A stretch of DNA of 64,000 nt from Litoditis marina (taxonomy: Eukaryota > Nematoda > Chromadorea > Rhabditida > Rhabditidae): assembly GCA_964036275.1 (NCBI GenBank), contig CAXIWQ010000225.1, forward strand, positions 1 through 64,000, read 5' to 3'. The notes under the pieces were generated by a model that did no database searches, was not told where the DNA came from, and saw nothing but the letters and a program-made list of their open reading frames with translations. The translations under genes and the position numbers were made by a program. Below, piece by piece: positions 38,173-50,501 of the stretch (positions are counted from its first letter, which is position 1; every line of letters starts with the position of its first letter).

Positions 38173-39248
38173 TACTCTAGAATTTGGCGGCGACTCGCCG
38201 GCGACATGGAGGGGTCGGCAGAGTGTCGCCGGCGGGTGGCCTGCGATTGTTTTTAGGTTCTTCACACTGAACGTTTTATATAGTGAACAGATACAGAAAC
38301 TTATGAATTCACAGAGAATAACAATGTTATATATATTTAACGTCGCCAGAGGTAGACACGATGAGATTCACGACTTCATTGTTCATGTATAAACATGTCA
38401 CCCACCTAAAAACCACAAGTATGTGCGTCTGATTAACATATATTTCATCGAAAATCAACGACCTAAAAACAATTGCAGGCGACCCGCCGGCGACACTCTG
38501 CCGACCCCTTCATGTCGCCGGCGAGTCGCCGCCAAATTCTAGAGTATTCTGTGGCGCACAGCCACAAAATACGAATTTACGCGGTTATCGACTCTTTGCC
38601 TTGCAGCTACAGAAAAAAGTTTATACGGCTATCAAGTCTGTTGCTCATGGCTACAAAAACCTAATACGACTCTATATCCTGTGGCGCACAGCCACAAAAT
38701 ACAAATTAACGCGGTTATTGACTCTTTGCCTTGCAGTTACAGAGAACATTTCATACGGCTATCAAATCTGTTGCTCCCAGCTACAAAAACCTAATACGAC
38801 AATCTATTCTGTGGCGCACAGCCACAAAATACGAATTAACGTGGTTATCGACTCTTTGCCTTGCAGCTATAGAAAAAAAGTTTATACGGCTTTCAAGTCT
38901 GTTGCTCATGGCTACAAAAACCTAATACGACTTTATATCCTGTGGCGCACAGCCACAAAAGACAAATTAACGCGGTTATTACCTCTCTGCCTTGCAGCTA
39001 CAGAAAAAAGTTCATACGGCTATCAAGTCTGTTGCTCCCAGCTACAAAAACCTAATACGACTTTATATTCTGTGGCGCACAGCCACAAAAACGAATTAAC
39101 GCGGTTATTGACATTTTGACTTGCAGCTACAAAAAAAATCATACGGCTATCAAGTCTGTTGCTCCCAACTACGAAAAGCTAATTCGACTTTATATTCTGT
39201 GGCGCACAGCCACAAAAGACAAATTAACGCGGTTATTGACTATTTGCC
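38099..39248. repeat. 1150-bp satellite + MITE unit, copy 2
   Basis: Tandem copy of 36949-38098. Satellite to its left (37.97-38.09 kb) resembles the satellite at its right end (39.12-39.24 kb) more than that left of copy 1. That places the duplication junction near 38.09 kb, within the shared word ggttattgactctttgcc. Confidence 0.82.
38175..38544. mobile_element. MITE with 84-bp inverted termini, copy 2
   Basis: Base-for-base identical to the element at 37025-37394 on direct reading, with inverted termini at 38175-38258 and 38461-38544 and TA at 38173-38174 and 38545-38546. Both copies sit in the same place of the same monomer subtype with the same flanks over hundreds of bases. This copy therefore came from the 1150 bp segmental duplication and not from a separate insertion. 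Confidence 0.9.
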
Positions 39249-40670
39249 TTGCAGTTACAGAGAACATTTCATACGGCTATCAAATCTGTTGCTCCCAGCT
39301 ACAAAAACCTAATACGACAATCTATTCTGTGGCGCACAGCCACAAAATACGAATTAACGCGGTTATCGACTCTTTTCCTAGCAGCTACAGAAAAAAGTTT
39401 ATACGGCTATCAAGTCTGTTGCTCCCAGCTACAAAAACCTAATACGACAATCTATTCTGTGGCGCACAGCCACAAAATACGAATTTACGCGGTTATCGAC
39501 TTGTTGGCTTGCAGCTACAGAGAAAAGTTCATACGGCTATCAAGTCTGTTGCTCCCAGCTACAAAAACCTGATACGACAATCTATTCTGTGGCGCACAGC
39601 CACAAAAGACAAATTAACGCGGTTATTACCTCTTTGCCTTGCAGCTACAGAAAAAAGTTCATACGGCTATCAAGTCTGTTGCTCCCAGCTACGAAAACCT
39701 AATTCGACTTTATATTCTGTGGCGCACAGCCACAAAAGACAAATTAACGCGGTTATTGACTCTTTGCCGTGCAGCTACAGGAAAAAGGTTATACGGCTAT
39801 CAAGTATGTTGCTCCCAGCTACAAAAACCTAATACTATTCTGTGGCGCACAGCCACAAAATACGAATTAACGCGGTTATCGACTCTTTGCCTTGCAGCTA
39901 CAGAGAACAGTCCATACGGCTATCAAATCTGTTGCTCCCAGCTACAAAAACCTAATACGACAATCTATTCTGTGGCGCACAGCCACAAAATACGAATTAT
40001 CGCGGTTATCGACTTGTTGGCTTGCAGCTACAGAGAAAAGTTCATACGGCTATCAAGTCTGTTGCTCCCAGCTACAAAAACCTGATACGACAATCTATTC
40101 TGTGGCGCACAGCCACAAAAGACAAATTAACGCGGTTATTACCTCTTTGCCTTGCAGCTACAGAAAAAAGTTTATACGGCTATCAAGTCTGTTGCTCATG
40201 GCTACAAAAACTTAATACGACTTTATATTCTGTGGCGCACAGCCACAAAAGACAAATTAACGCGGTTATTACCTCTTTGCCTTGCAGCTACAGAAAAAAG
40301 TTTATACGGCTATCAAGTATGTTGCTCATGGCTACAAAAACCTAATACGACTTTATATTCTGTGGCGCACAGCCACAAAAGACAAATTAACGCGGTTATT
40401 GACTCTTTGCCGTGCAGCTACAGAAAAAAGTTTATACGGCTATCAAGTATGTTGCTCCCAGCTACAAAAACCTAATACGACTATCTTTTCTGTGGCGCAC
40501 AGCCACAAAATACGAATTAACGCGGTTATCGACTGTTTGCTTTGCAGCTACAGAAAAAAGTTAATACGGCTATCAAGTCTGTTGCTCCCAGCTACAAAAA
40601 CCTGATACGACAATCTATTCTGTGGCGCACAGCCACAAAAGACAAATTAACGCGGTTATTACCTCTTTGC
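39116..40670. repeat. Higher-order segment shared with 44411-45965
   Basis: About 1.55 kb whose monomer order recurs at 44411-45965 (offset 5295 bp) and in large part again from 46736 (a further 2325 bp). It starts with the gacttgcagctacaaaaaaaatc subtype, passes through the tttacgcggttatcgacttgttgg and 123 bp subtypes, and ends in the gctcatggc/gttaatacgg run. Markers agree, but some monomers between have changed. Confidence 0.7.
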
Positions 40671-43430
40671 CTTGCAGCTACAGAAAAAAGTTTATACGGC
40701 TATCAAGTCTGTTGCTCATGGCTACAAAAACCTAATACGACTTTATATTCTGTGGCGCACAGCCACAAAAGACAAATTAACGCGGTTATTGACTCTTTGC
40801 CGTGCAGCTACAGAAAAAAGTTTATACGGCTATCAAGTATGTTGCTCCCAGCTACAAAAACCTAATACGACTATCTATTCTGTGGCGCACAGCCACAAAA
40901 TACGAATTAACGCGGTTATCGACTGTTTGCTTTGCAGCTACAGAAAAAAGTTAATACGGCTATCAAGTCTGTTGCTCCCAGCTACGAAAACCTAATTCGA
41001 CTTAATATTCTGTGGCGCACAGCCACAAAAGACAAATTAACGCGGTTATTGACTCTTTGCCGTGCAGCTACAGGAAAAAGATTATACGGCTATCAAGTAT
41101 GTTGCTCCCAGCTACAAAAACCTAATACTATTCTGTGGCGCACAGCCACAAAATACGAATTAACGCGGTTATCGACTCTTTGCCTTGCAGCTACAGAGAA
41201 CAGTCCATACGGCTATCAAATCTGTTGCTCCCAGCTACAAAAACCTAATACGACAATCTATTCTGTGGCGCACAGCCACAAAATACGAATTAACGTGGTT
41301 ATCGACTCTTTGCCTTGCAGCTATAGAAAAAAAGTTTATACGGCTTTCAAGTCTGTTGCTCATGGCTACAAAAACCTAATACGACTTTATATCCTGTGGC
41401 GCACAGCCACAAAAGACAAATTAACGCGGTTATTACCTCTCTGCCTTGCAGCTACAGAAAAAAGTTCATACGGCTATCAAGTCTGTTGCTCCCAGCTACA
41501 AAAACCTAATACGACTTTATATTCTGTGGCGCACAGCCACAAAAACGAATTAACGCGGTTATTGACATTTTGACTTGCAGCTACAAAAAAAATCATACGG
41601 CTATCAAGTCTGTTGCTCCCAACTACGAAAACCTAATTCGACTTTATATTCTGTGGCGCACAGCCACAAAAGACAAATTAACGCGGTTATTGACTCTTTG
41701 CCTTGCAGTTACAGAGAACATTTCATACGGCTATCAAATCTGTTGCTCCCAGCTACAAAAACCTAATACGACAATCTATTCTGTGGCGCACAGCCACAAA
41801 ATACGAATTAACGCGGTTATCGACTGTTTGCTTTGCAGCTACAGAAAAAAGTTAATACGGCTATCAAGTCTGTTGCTCCCAGCTACAAAAACCTGATACG
41901 ACAATCTATTCTGTGGCGCACAGCCACAAAAGACAAATTAACGCGGTTATTACCTCTTTGCCTTGCAGCTACAGAAAAAAGTTTATACGGCTATCAAGTC
42001 TGTTGCTCATGGCTACAAAAACCTAATACGACTTTATATTCTGTGGCGCACAGCCACAAAAGACAAATTAACGCGGTTATTGACTCTTTGCCGTGCAGCT
42101 ACAGAAAAAAGTTTATACGGCTATCAAGTATGTTGCTCCCAGCTACAAAAACCTAATACGACTATCTATTCTGTGGCGCACAGCCACAAAATACGAATTA
42201 ACGCGGTTATCGACTGTTTGCTTTGCAGCTACAGAAAAAAGTTAATACGGCTATCAAGTCTGTTGCTCCCAGCTACGAAAACCTAATTCGACTTAATATT
42301 CTGTGGCGCACAGCCACAAAAGACAAATTAACGCGGTTATTGACTCTTTGCCGTGCAGCTACAGGAAAAAGATTATACGGCTATCAAGTATGTTGCTCCC
42401 AGCTACAAAAACCTAATACTATTCTGTGGCGCACAGCCACAAAATACGAATTAACGCGGTTATCGACTCTTTGCCTTGCAGCTACAGAGAACAGTCCATA
42501 CGGCTATCAAATCTGTTGCTCCCAGCTACAAAAACCTAATACGACAATCTATTCTGTGGCGCACAGCCACAAAATACGAATTAACGTGGTTATCGACTCT
42601 TTGCCTTGCAGCTATAGAAAAAAAGTTTATACGGCTTTCAAGTCTGTTGCTCATGGCTACAAAAACCTAATACGACTTTATATCCTGTGGCGCACAGCCA
42701 CAAAAGACAAATTAACGCGGTTATTACCTCTCTGCCTTGCAGCTACAGAAAAAAGTTCATACGGCTATCAAGTCTGTTGCTCCCAGCTACAAAAACCTAA
42801 TACGACTTTATATTCTGTGGCGCACAGCCACAAAAACGAATTAACGCGGTTATTGACATTTTGACTTGCAGCTACAAAAAAAATCATACGGCTATCAAGT
42901 CTGTTGCTCCCAACTACGAAAACCTAATTCGACTTTATATTCTGTGGCGCACAGCCACAAAAGACAAATTAACGCGGTTATTGACTCTTTGCCTTGCAGT
43001 TACAGAGAACATTTCATACGGCTATCAAATCTGTTGCTCCCAGCTACAAAAACCTAATACGACAATCTATTCTGTGGCGCACAGCCACAAAATACGAATT
43101 AACGCGGTTATCGACTGTTTGCTTTGCAGCTACAGAAAAAAGTTAATACGGCTATCAAGTCTGTTGCTCCCAGCTACAAAAACCTGATACGACAATCTAT
43201 TCTGTGGCGCACAGCCACAAAAGACAAATTAACGCGGTTATTACCTCTTTGCCTTGCAGCTACAGAAAAAAGTTTATACGGCTATCAAGTCTGTTGCTCA
43301 TGGCTACAAAAACCTAATACGACTTTATATTCTGTGGCGCACAGCCACAAAAGACAAATTAACGCGGTTATTGACTCTTTGCCGTGCAGCTACAGAAAAA
43401 AGTTTATACGGCTATCAAGTATGTTGCTCA
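40500..43430. repeat. 1291-bp unit, about 2.3 tandem copies
   Basis: The same ordered set of ten monomers, including the rare words cgacttaatattc and ggaaaaagattatacgg, occurs with a 1291 bp offset: roughly 40500-41790, 41791-43081, and a partial copy to about 43430. The third copy breaks where gctcccagc is replaced by gctcatggc. Confidence 0.85.
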
Positions 43431-46400
43431 TGGCTACAAAAACCTAATACGACTTTATATTCTGTGGCGCACAGCCACAAAAGACAAATTAACGCGGTTA
43501 TTGACTCTTTGCCGTGCAGCTACAGAAAAAAGTTTATACGGCTATCAAGTATGTTGCTCCCAGCTACGAAAACCTAATACGACTATCTATTCTGTGGCGC
43601 ACAGCCACAAAATACGAATTAACGCGGTTATCGACTGTTTGCTTTGCAGCTACAGAAAAAAGTTAATACGGCTATCAAGTCTGTTGCTCCCAGCTACAAA
43701 AACCTGATACGACAATCTATTCTGTGGCGCACATCCACAAAAGACAAATTAACGCGGTTATTACCTCTTTGCCTTGCAGCTACAGAAAAAAGTTTATACG
43801 GCTATCAAGTCTGTTGCTCATGGCTACAAAAACCTAATACGACTTTATATTCTGTGGCGCACAGCCACAAAAGACAAATTAACGCGGTTATTGACTCTTT
43901 GCCGTGCAGCTACAGAAAAAAGTTTATACGGCTATCAAGTATGTTGCTCCCAGCTACAAAAACCTAATACGACTATCTATTCTGTGGCGCACAGCCACAA
44001 AATACGAATTAACGCGGTTATCGACTGTTTGCTTTGCAGCTACAGAAAAAAGTTAATACGGCTATCAAGTCTGTTGCTCCCAGCTACGAAAACCTAATTC
44101 GACTTTATATTCTGTGGCGCACAGCCACAAAAGACAAATTAACGCGGTTATTGACTCTTTGCCGTGCAGCTACAGGAAAAAGATTTTACGTCTATCAAGT
44201 ATGTTGCTCCCAGCTACAAAAACCTAATACTATTCTGTGGCGCACAGCCACAAAATACGAATTAACGCGGTTATCGACTCTTTGCCTTGCAGCTACAGAG
44301 AACAGTCCATACGGCTATCAAATCTGTTGCTCCCAGCTACAAAAACCTAATACGACAATCTATTCTGTGGCGCACAGCCACAAAAACGAATTAACGCGGT
44401 TATTGACATTTTGACTTGCAGCTACAAAAAAAATCATACGGCTATCAAGTCTGTTGCTCCCAACTACGAAAACCTAATTCGACTTTATATTCTGTGGCGC
44501 ACAGCCACAAAAGACAAATTAACGCGGTTATTGACTCTTTGCCTTGCAGTTACAGAGAACATTTCATACGGCTATCAAATCTGTTGCTCCCAGCTACAAA
44601 AACCTAATACGACAATCTATTCTGTGGCGCACAGCCACAAAATACGAATTAACGCGGTTATCGACTCTTTGCCTAGCAGCTACAGAAAAAAGTTTATACG
44701 GCTATCAAGTCTGTTGCTCCCAGCTACAAAAACCTAATACGACAATCTATTCTGTGGCGCACAGCCACAAAATACGAATTTACGCGGTTATCGACTTGTT
44801 GGCTTGCAGCTACAGAGAAAAGTTCATACGGCTATCAAGTCTGTTGCTCCCAGCTACAAAAACCTAATACGACTTTATATTCTGTGGCGCACAACCACAA
44901 AAGACAAATTAACGCGGTTATTGACTCTTTGCCTTGCAGCTACAGAAAAAAGTTTATACGGCTATCAAGTCTGTTGCTCCCAGCTACGAAAACCTAATTC
45001 GACTTTATATTCTGTGGCGCACAGCCACAAAAGACAAATTAACGCGGTTATTGACTCTTTGCCGTGCAGCTACAGGAAAAAGGTTATACGGCTATCAAGT
45101 ATGTTGCTCCCAGCTACAAAAACCTAATACTATTCTGTGGCGCACAGCCACAAAATACGAATTAACGCGGTTATCGACTCTTTGCCTTGCAGCTACAGAG
45201 AACAGTCCATACGGCTATCAAATCTGTTGCTCCCAGCTACAAAAACCTAATACGACAATCTATTCTGTGGCGCACAGCCACAAAATACGAATTATCGCAG
45301 TTATCGACTTGTTGGCTTGCAGCTACAGAGAAAAGTTCATACGGCTATCAAGTCTGTTGCTCCCAGCTACAAAAACCTGATACGACAATCTATTCTGTGG
45401 CGCACAGCCACAAAAGACAAATTAACGCGGTTATTACCTCTTTGCCTTGCAGCTACAGAAAAAAGTTTATACGGCTATCAAGTCTGTTGCTCATGGCTAC
45501 AAAAACCTAATACGACTTTATATTCTGTGGCGCACAGCCACAAAAGACAAATTAACGCGGTTATTACCTCTTTGCCTTGCAGCTACAGAAAAAAGTTTAT
45601 ACGGCTATCAAGTATGTTGCTCATGGCTACAAAAACCTAATACGACTTTATATTCTGTGGCGCACAGCCACAAAAGACAAATTAACGCGGTTATTGACTC
45701 TTTGCCGTGCAGCTACAGAAAAAAGTTTATACGGCTATCAAGTATGTTGCTCCCAGCTACAAAAACCTAATACGACTATCTATTCTGTGGCGCACAGCCA
45801 CAAAATACGAATTAACGCGGTTATCGACTGTTTGCTTTGCAGCTACAGAAAAAAGTTAATACGGCTATCAAGTCTGTTGCTCCCAGCTACAAAAACCTGA
45901 TACGACAATCTATTCTGTGGCGCACAGCCACAAAAGACAAATTAACGCGGTTATTACCTCTTTGCCTTGCAGCTACAGAAAAAAGTTTATACGGCTATCA
46001 AGTCTGTTGCTCATGGCTACAAAAACCTAATACGACTTTATATTCTGTGGCGCACAGCCACAAAATACGAATTAACGCGGTTATCGACTGTTTGCTTTGC
46101 AGCTACAGAAAAAAGTTAATACGGCTATCAAGTCTGTTGCTCCCAGCTACGAAAACCTAATTCGACTTTATATTCTGTGGCGCACAGCCACAAAAGACAA
46201 ATTAACGCGGTTATTGACTCTTTGCCGTGCAGCTACAGGAAAAAGGTTATACGGCTATCAAGTATGTTGCTCCCAGCTACAAAAACCTAATACTATTCTG
46301 TGGCGCACAGCCACAAAATACGAATTAACGCGGTAATCGACTCTTTGCCTTGCAGCTACAGAGAACAGTCCATACGGCTATCAAATCTGTTGCTCCCAGC

Positions 46401-46887
46401 TACAAAAACCTAATACGACAATCTATTCTGTGGCGCACAGCCACAAAATACGAATTAACGTGGTTATCGACTCTTTGCCTTGCAGCTATAGAAAAAAAGT
46501 TTATACGGCTTTCAAGTCTGTTGCTCATGGCTACAAAAACCTAATACGACTTTATATCCTGTGGCGCACAGCCACAAAAGACAAATTAACGCGGTTATTA
46601 CCTCTCTGCCTTGCAGCTACAGAAAAAAAGTTCATACGGCTATCAAGTCTGTTGCTCCCAGCTACAAAAACCTAATACGACTTTATATTCTGTGGCGCAC
46701 AGCCACAAAAACGAATTAACGCGGTTATTGACATTTTGACTTGCAGCTACAAAAAAAATCATACGGCTATCAAGTCTGTTGCTCCCAACTACGAAAACCT
46801 AATTCGACTTTATATTCTGTGGCGCACAGCCACAAAAGACAAATTAACGCGGTTATTGACTCATTGCCTTGCAGTTACAGAAAACAT

Positions 46888-48694
46888 TTCATACGGCTAT
46901 CAAATCTGTTGCTCCCAGCTACAAAAACCTAATACGACAATCTATTCTGTGGCGCACAGCCACAAAATACGAATTAACGCGGTTATCGACTCTTTGCCTA
47001 GCAGCTACAGAAAAAAGTTTATACGGCTATCAAGTCTGTTGCTCCCAGCTACAAAAACCTAATACGACAATCTATTCTGTGGCGCACAGCCACAAAATAC
47101 GAATTTACGCGGTTATCGACTTGTTGGCTTGCAGCTACAGAGAAAAGTTCATACGGCTATCAAGTCTGTTGCTCCCAGCTACAAAAACCTGATACGACAA
47201 TCTATTATGTGGCGCACAGCCACAAAAGACAAATTAACGCGGTTATTACCTTTTTGCCTTGCAGCTACAGAAAAAAGTTCATACGGCTATCAAGTCTGTT
47301 GCTCCCAGCTACGAAAACCTAATTCGACTTTATATTCTGTGGCGCACAGCCACAAAAGACAAATTAACGCGGTTATTGACTCTTTGCCGTGCAGCTACAG
47401 GAAAAAGGTTATACGGCTATCAAGTATGTTGCTCCCAGCTACAAAAACCTAATACTATTCTGTGGCGCACAGCCACAAAATACGAATTAACGCGGTTATC
47501 GACTCTTTGCCTTGCAGCTACAGAGAACAGTCCATACGGCTATCAAATCTGTTGCTCCCAGCTACAAAAACCTAATACGACAATCTATTCTGTGGCGCAC
47601 AGCCACAAAATACGAATTATCGCGGTTATCGACTTGTTGGCTTGCAGCTACAGAGAAAAGTTCATACGGCTATCAAGTCTGTTGCTCCCAGCTACAAAAA
47701 CCTGATACGACAATCTATTCTGTGGCGCACAGCCACAAAAGACAAATTAACGCGGTTATTACCTCTTTGCCTTGCAGCTACAGAAAAAAGTTTATACGGC
47801 TATCAAGTCTGTTGCTCATGGCTACAAAAACCTAATACGACTTTATATTCTGTGGCGCACAGCCACAAAAGACAAATTAACGCGGTTATTACCTCTTTGC
47901 CTTGCAGCTACAGAAAAAAGTTTATACGGCTATCAAGTATGTTGCTCATGGCTACAAAAACCTAATACGACTTTATATTCTGTGGCGCACAGCCACAAAA
48001 GACAAATTAACGCGGTTATTGACTCTTTGCCGTGCAGCTACAGAAAAAAGTTTATACGGCTATCAAGTATGTTGCTCCCAGCTACAAAAACCTAATACGA
48101 CTATCTATTCTGTGGCGCACAGCCACAAAATACGAATTAACGCGGTTATCGACTGTTTGCTTTGCAGCTACAGAAAAAAAGTTAATACGGCTATCAAGTC
48201 TGTTGCTCCCAGCTACAAAAACCTGATACGACAATCTATTCTGTGGCGCACAGCCACAAAAGACAAATTAACGCGGTTATTACCTCTTTGCCTTGCAGCT
48301 ACAGAAAAAAGTTTATACGGCTATCAAGTCTGTTGCTCATGGCTACAAAAACCTAATACGACTTTATATTCTGTGGCGCACAGCCACAAAATACGAATTA
48401 ACGCGGTTATCGACTGTTTGCTTTGCAGCTACAGAAAAAAGTTAATACGGCTATCAAGTCTGTTGCTCCCAGCTACGAAAACCTAATTCGACTTTATATT
48501 CTGTGGCGCACAGCCACAAAAGACAAATTAACGCGGTTATTGACTCTTTGCCGTGCAGCTACAGGAAAAAGGTTATACGGCTATCAAGTATGTTGCTCCC
48601 AGCTACAAAAACCTAATACTATTCTGTGGCGCACAGCCACAAAATACGAATTAACGCGGTAATCGACTCTTTGCCTTGCAGCTACAGAGAACAG
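46888..48694. repeat. 1807-bp unit, copy 1
   Basis: Fourteen monomers, one of them the 123 bp type, repeated directly downstream at 48695-50501 with a constant 1807 bp offset. Both copies carry ctattatgtggcg and the gaaaaaaagttaatacgg monomer with one extra A. A visible difference is accttttt near 47250 against acctcttt near 49057. Confidence 0.85.
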
Positions 48695-50501
48695 TCCATA
48701 CGGCTATCAAATCTGTTGCTCCCAGCTACAAAAACCTAATACGACAATCTATTCTGTGGCGCACAGCCACAAAATACGAATTAACGCGGTTATCGACTCT
48801 TTGCCTAGCAGCTACAGAAAAAAGTTTATACGGCTATCAAGTCTGTTGCTCCCAGCTACAAAAACCTAATACGACAATCTATTCTGTGGCGCACAGCCAC
48901 AAAATACGAATTTACGCGGTTATCGACTTGTTGGCTTGCAGCTACAGAGAAAAGTTCATACGGCTATCAAGTCTGTTGCTCCCAGCTACAAAAACCTGAT
49001 ACGACAATCTATTATGTGGCGCACAGCCACAAAAGACAAATTAACGCGGTTATTACCTCTTTGCCTTGCAGCTACAGAAAAAAGTTCATACGGCTATCAA
49101 GTCTGTTGCTCCCAGCTACGAAAACCTAATTCGACTTTATATTCTGTGGCGCACAGCCACAAAAGACAAATTAACGCGGTTATTGACTCTTTGCCGTGCA
49201 GCTACAGGAAAAAGGTTATACGGCTATCAAGTATGTTGCTCCCAGCTACAAAAACCTAATACTATTCTGTGGCGCACAGCCACAAAATACGAATTAACGC
49301 GGTTATCGACTCTTTGCCTTGCAGCTACAGAGAACAGTCCATACGGCTATCAAATCTGTTGCTCCCAGCTACAAAAACCTAATACGACAATCTATTCTGT
49401 GGCGCACAGCCACAAAATACGAATTATCGCGGTTATCGACTTGTTGGCTTGCAGCTACAGAGAAAAGTTCATACGGCTATCAAGTCTGTTGCTCCCAGCT
49501 ACAAAAACCTGATACGACAATCTATTCTGTGGCGCACAGCCACAAAAGACAAATTAACGCGGTTATTACCTCTTTGCCTTGCAGCTACAGAAAAAAGTTT
49601 ATACGGCTATCAAGTCTGTTGCTCATGGCTACAAAAACCTAATACGACTTTATATTCTGTGGCGCACAGCCACAAAAGACAAATTAACGCGGTTATTACC
49701 TCTTTGCCTTGCAGCTACAGAAAAAAGTTTATACGGCTATCAAGTATGTTGCTCATGGCTACAAAAACCTAATACGACTTTATATTCTGTGGCGCACAGC
49801 CACAAAAGACAAATTAACGCGGTTATTGACTCTTTGCCGTGCAGCTACAGAAAAAAGTTTATACGGCTATCAAGTATGTTGCTCCCAGCTACAAAAACCT
49901 AATACGACTATCTATTCTGTGGCGCACAGCCACAAAATACGAATTAACGCGGTTATCGACTGTTTGCTTTGCAGCTACAGAAAAAAAGTTAATACGGCTA
50001 TCAAGTCTGTTGCTCCCAGCTACAAAAACCTGATACGACAATCTATTCTGTGGCGCACAGCCACAAAAGACAAATTAACGCGGTTATTACCTCTTTGCCT
50101 TGCAGCTACAGAAAAAAGTTTATACGGCTATCAAGTCTGTTGCTCATGGCTACAAAAACCTAATACGACTTTATATTCTGTGGCGCACAGCCACAAAATA
50201 CGAATTAACGCGGTTATCGACTGTTTGCTTTGCAGCTACAGAAAAAAGTTAATACGGCTATCAAGTCTGTTGCTCCCAGCTACGAAAACCTAATTCGACT
50301 TTATATTCTGTGGCGCACAGCCACAAAAGACAAATTAACGCGGTTATTGACTCTTTGCCGTGCAGCTACAGGAAAAAGGTTATACGGCTATCAAGTATGT
50401 TGCTCCCAGCTACAAAAACCTAATACTATTCTGTGGCGCACAGCCACAAAATACGAATTAACGCGGTAATCGACTCTTTGCCTTGCAGCTACAGAGAACA
50501 G
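48695..50501. repeat. 1807-bp unit, copy 2
   Basis: Tandem copy of 46888-48694, matching on to about 50.59 kb. The junction monomer near 48.69 kb joins the cagtccatacgg type to the cctagcagctac type, which are not neighbours at the copy 1 start, as expected at an exchange point. Confidence 0.82.

Noticed and set aside
37025..38544. Two independent insertions of the MITE
   Set aside because: Identical elements at the same site of the same monomer subtype with matching flanks over about 780 bp are better explained by one insertion and an 1150 bp duplication.
37025..38544. One composite transposon bounded by the two MITE copies
   Set aside because: The 776 bp between them is ordinary satellite in register with the array, with no cargo gene, and each copy has its own TA duplication.
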